A stretch of 64,000 bases of DNA from Primulina eburnea (Eukaryota; Streptophyta; Magnoliopsida; Lamiales; Gesneriaceae). The notes beneath the pieces are model-generated. The model saw only the letters and a program-made list of their open reading frames with translations, ran no database searches and had not been told where the DNA came from. Positions 61,785 to 64,000 of the stretch are shown piece after piece. The stretch's first letter is position 1. Each line of letters opens with the position of its first letter. The stretch spans positions 5,704,001 through 5,768,000 of the forward strand of contig NC_133116.1 in NCBI RefSeq assembly GCF_022965805.1, given 5' to 3'. Made by a program: the position numbers and the translations under genes.

Positions 61785-62605
61785 TAGCTTTCTTTAAAGG
61801 CGATGGCGGTCCTATGGTTTCTCTTCGGGGATTAAATGGAGACCTGTGGGAATGTTGGTGGAATGCCGACATTCGTGGAGACGAATAAGTCGAGAAAGTG
61901 TGGACGAAATCATTTGTTGGTTAGCAAAAAATAAGGATTCTTGTAGCACACGAGGAATGTGTGTGAATCTTGGCTGAGATAAAAACTTGGAATTAATTGC
62001 TGAACTTACGTGTGTAAGTGTTTGATCTATAAGCGGATTCATGCCATAAATTTGCAATTTCAACGTTTTACTAGTAAAATTTTTTAAAAGTTTTTTAAAC
62101 ATAAAAACTACGTGAAAAAGTCTCATTGGTCAATTTTATGAGATATATCTTCTATCTGACCGAAATAAGTTTTATCCAAAAAAATATTACTTTTAAGTAA
62201 TCTAGAATGAATGGAATCGACTTAACGCACGGATATAGACTTTTTTTTAAAAAAATTTCAAATCTAATAATTTGAATTTATAGTTCAAAATCTTTTGATT
62301 TTGAAATTCTCACACAAAACCATATCTTTCCCTCTCTCTATATCCGTACTTATCTTATATGATTAGTATCAATCACTTAAAACAAGTAATTTTGATTTGT
62401 TAAAATAATAAGATAAGATAGAATTATCTAGTTTATCATTCAATAAAATCATCATAAATGTTCTTGAAATAATTAACTTGGATTGTGTTTGGATGGAACA
62501 CTAGGAAAAAAAGGCTAATTTGAGACTTACACTGAAGTAATTCAAATCAATCTCCCCACTTATTACTACTACAATTATACTAATCATGATTGATTCAAAT
62601 TTTAA

Positions 62606-62792
62606 AAGGGTAGGTATCTTGTGATACGGTCTCACGAATCTTTATTTGTGAGACGAGTTAACTCTATCGATGTTCACAATAAAAAGTAATACTATTAACA
62701 TAAAAAGTAATAATTTTTCATGGATAACCCAAATAAGATATTTGTATCACAAAATACGACCAGTGAGATCGTCTGACACAAGTTTTGTCATT
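62606..62792 (-). mobile_element. MITE of the GAGACGGTCTCAC family
   Basis: AGGTATCTTGTGATACGGTC at the left, CAGTGAGATCGTCTGACACA at the right, core AAAAAGTAATAATTTTTCAT. Complete but more diverged than the copy at 39219. Confidence 0.8.
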
Positions 62793-63085
62793 CTAAAAAT
62801 ATTAGTCATTTGAAATTTATTTAAGATGGAGCTGAGCTTCCTCTGTTTAACTTATTTAATTAATGAAAATAGCTAGATTTGCTGTCAGATGACAATCAAA
62901 AGGAGATATTTGATATTTCTAAATAATTGTATAGGAAGGTCTTCGGGTCATATAATAAAAATCACAATAAATATATATTTCAGTTAATTTTTAATTCACC
63001 TATAACTATTTTTGGAACACATGAAATATAATAAAAAAAAATGAGGTTTTTTAGATACTTGTTTGCATATTCTGGAAATCTTTAT

Positions 63086-63235
63086 CGAAGAATAGGTCTC
63101 TTGCTAGATGATCTTATCTGTCACGAATTTTTATCTGTGAGATTGATCAATAATACTAATATTCACAATAAAAAGAATACTCTTAGCATAAAATTTAATA
63201 TCATGAATGACCCAAATAAAAAATCCGTCTGACGT
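63086..63235 (-). mobile_element. Degenerate MITE of the GAGACGGTCTCAC family
   Basis: AATAGGTCTCTTGCTAGATG at the left and AAATAAAAAATCCGTCTGAC at the right with the internal order preserved, but the palindromic ends are broken and a piece of the core is deleted. Confidence 0.6.
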
Positions 63236-63455
63236 CGATTATCATTTTTTGCATGTCCTCGAAAATTTGAAACAAGTTCTTGCTAATGGTAAGAAAAGGG
63301 GGTTCGATTCCGACAGTCGGCTTTCTCTATTTTTCAATTTATTATTAAATAAAATAAAATGCGATACGTGAGATCATCTCACGTAAATTTTTATCTTTAT
63401 TGAATGGCCAACTGCGTAATAAAATCACAATCCCGATCTATTAGTCACTACGTAC

Positions 63456-63523
63456 CACTACAAAAAAACGGTATGCTTAGCGACGGATAAACCCGTCGCA
63501 AATTGCTTTGGTTTTTTGTAGTG
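63456..63523. mobile_element. 68 bp miniature CACTA-like element
   Basis: Ends CACTACAAAAAA and TTTTTTGTAGTG are perfect inverted repeats, flanked by the 3 bp duplication TAC (63453-63455 and 63524-63526), the hallmark of CACTA (En/Spm) transposition. The interior has a second palindrome GCGACGG-ATAAA-CCCGTCGC. There is no room for any gene. Confidence 0.93.
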
Positions 63524-64000
63524 TACGATAAGATCATATGTAAGATTCTCACTTTTCCGAATTCCCAAAATTACTAATATTTTTTTTTTCAGATTTTATC
63601 AAATACATTTCAATACAAAAAATATAGTCCCAATTATTTTCAATTTTATTCGTGATTAATAATTGAATTTTTTTTAAAAAAAATACTAATTAGATCGTAA
63701 ATTCTATGAATATGAATGATGATGTGCATGAATTGTTGATGATCTATATAATATAAGAAAGAAAATATATAGACTAACAAAATTTGGTATTTTTAAATGT
63801 GCAAACAAATATATTTTAATTCTTTAATAACAAAATTATGACAAATATTTAACATAGAAAAATATGTCATTGATATCATTATTTGTTATATAAATTTGAG
63901 TACTCAAAAATTATATATTAGTATAATAATTGAAATAATTAATACTCAAATATCATATCTTAATATTATATTTTTAATGCTTTATATAGATTTTAACACG

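Larger units (their letters stand above)
61785..64000. other. Upstream region of LHT and MITE-rich spacer
   Basis: No gene is supported up to the window end. It holds MITEs at 62606-62792 and (degenerate) 63086-63235 and about 62106-62230, a CACTA miniature at 63456-63523, and AT-rich sequence from 63540 on. Confidence 0.5.

Noticed and set aside
63291..63325. GGTTCGATTCC resembling a tRNA B box
   Set aside because: No A box, no cloverleaf and no acceptor stem can be formed around it.
1..64000. CRISPR arrays, prophage, operon-like gene clusters
   Set aside because: Repeats are transposon-derived or simple, and the genes are spliced eukaryotic units; none of these systems is present.

Overview
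This is plant nuclear DNA from a flowering plant: AT-rich, intron-bearing genes of plant families (U-box/ARM, CDKG kinase, RsfS/Iojap, LHT amino-acid transporter) separated by dense transposon debris. I suspect an asterid, perhaps Lamiales, but only because the abundant GAGACGGTCTCAC-type repeat feels familiar from there; I cannot prove it.

Layout. 1-641 (+): 3' end of a U-box/ARM-repeat E3 ligase. 2259-5876 (+): OTU-type deubiquitinase whose first intron holds a 1.8 kb Helitron. 6190-10534 (-): NT-C2 (EEIG1/EHBP1) plus DIL-like protein, with one coding frameshift and one damaged splice donor. 11.6-19.3 kb: no intact gene, MITEs and a 5'-truncated Copia element with its 3' LTR. 19339-22392 (-): intact six-exon CDKG-type kinase, 742 aa. 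23.7-26.1 kb: relics of an FAD monooxygenase and a PPR protein. 26.4-29.1 kb: second Helitron and an array of terminus-like repeats. 29741-34763 (-): intact six-exon Ser/Pro-rich protein, 1067 aa, ending in a CaaX box. 37.0 kb: hAT MITE. 39586-45855 (+): Iojap-like gene with a 5.1 kb first intron carrying a giant inverted repeat (arms about 1.9 kb). 46769-52094: 5.3 kb Helitron containing a complete 350 bp TRIM retrotransposon and a 653 bp tandem duplication. 52538-53541: second hAT-type MITE. 53948-54703 (+): single-exon TLC-domain membrane protein. 54954-58829 (-): decayed DNA polymerase alpha subunit B gene. 59343-61643 (-): intact seven-exon LHT-type amino-acid transporter. 61.8-64.0 kb: MITEs, including a 68 bp CACTA miniature.

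The genes are independent transcription units, not an operon. From memory, several match neighbours on Arabidopsis chromosome 1 (PUB6, CDKG2, Iojap, POLA2, LHT-like near At1g675-676; paralogous PUB45 and At1g27850; PUB7 and At1g24340), so the window looks like a conserved ancestral block that has been expanded by transposons and has lost some members.

I see no novel defence or metabolic system. The most interesting structures are the intronic inverted repeat, a Helitron whose empty target site is preserved in an adjacent tandem copy, the intact TRIM, the POLA2 pseudogene, and a scatter of single-base lesions that may be real decay or assembly error.
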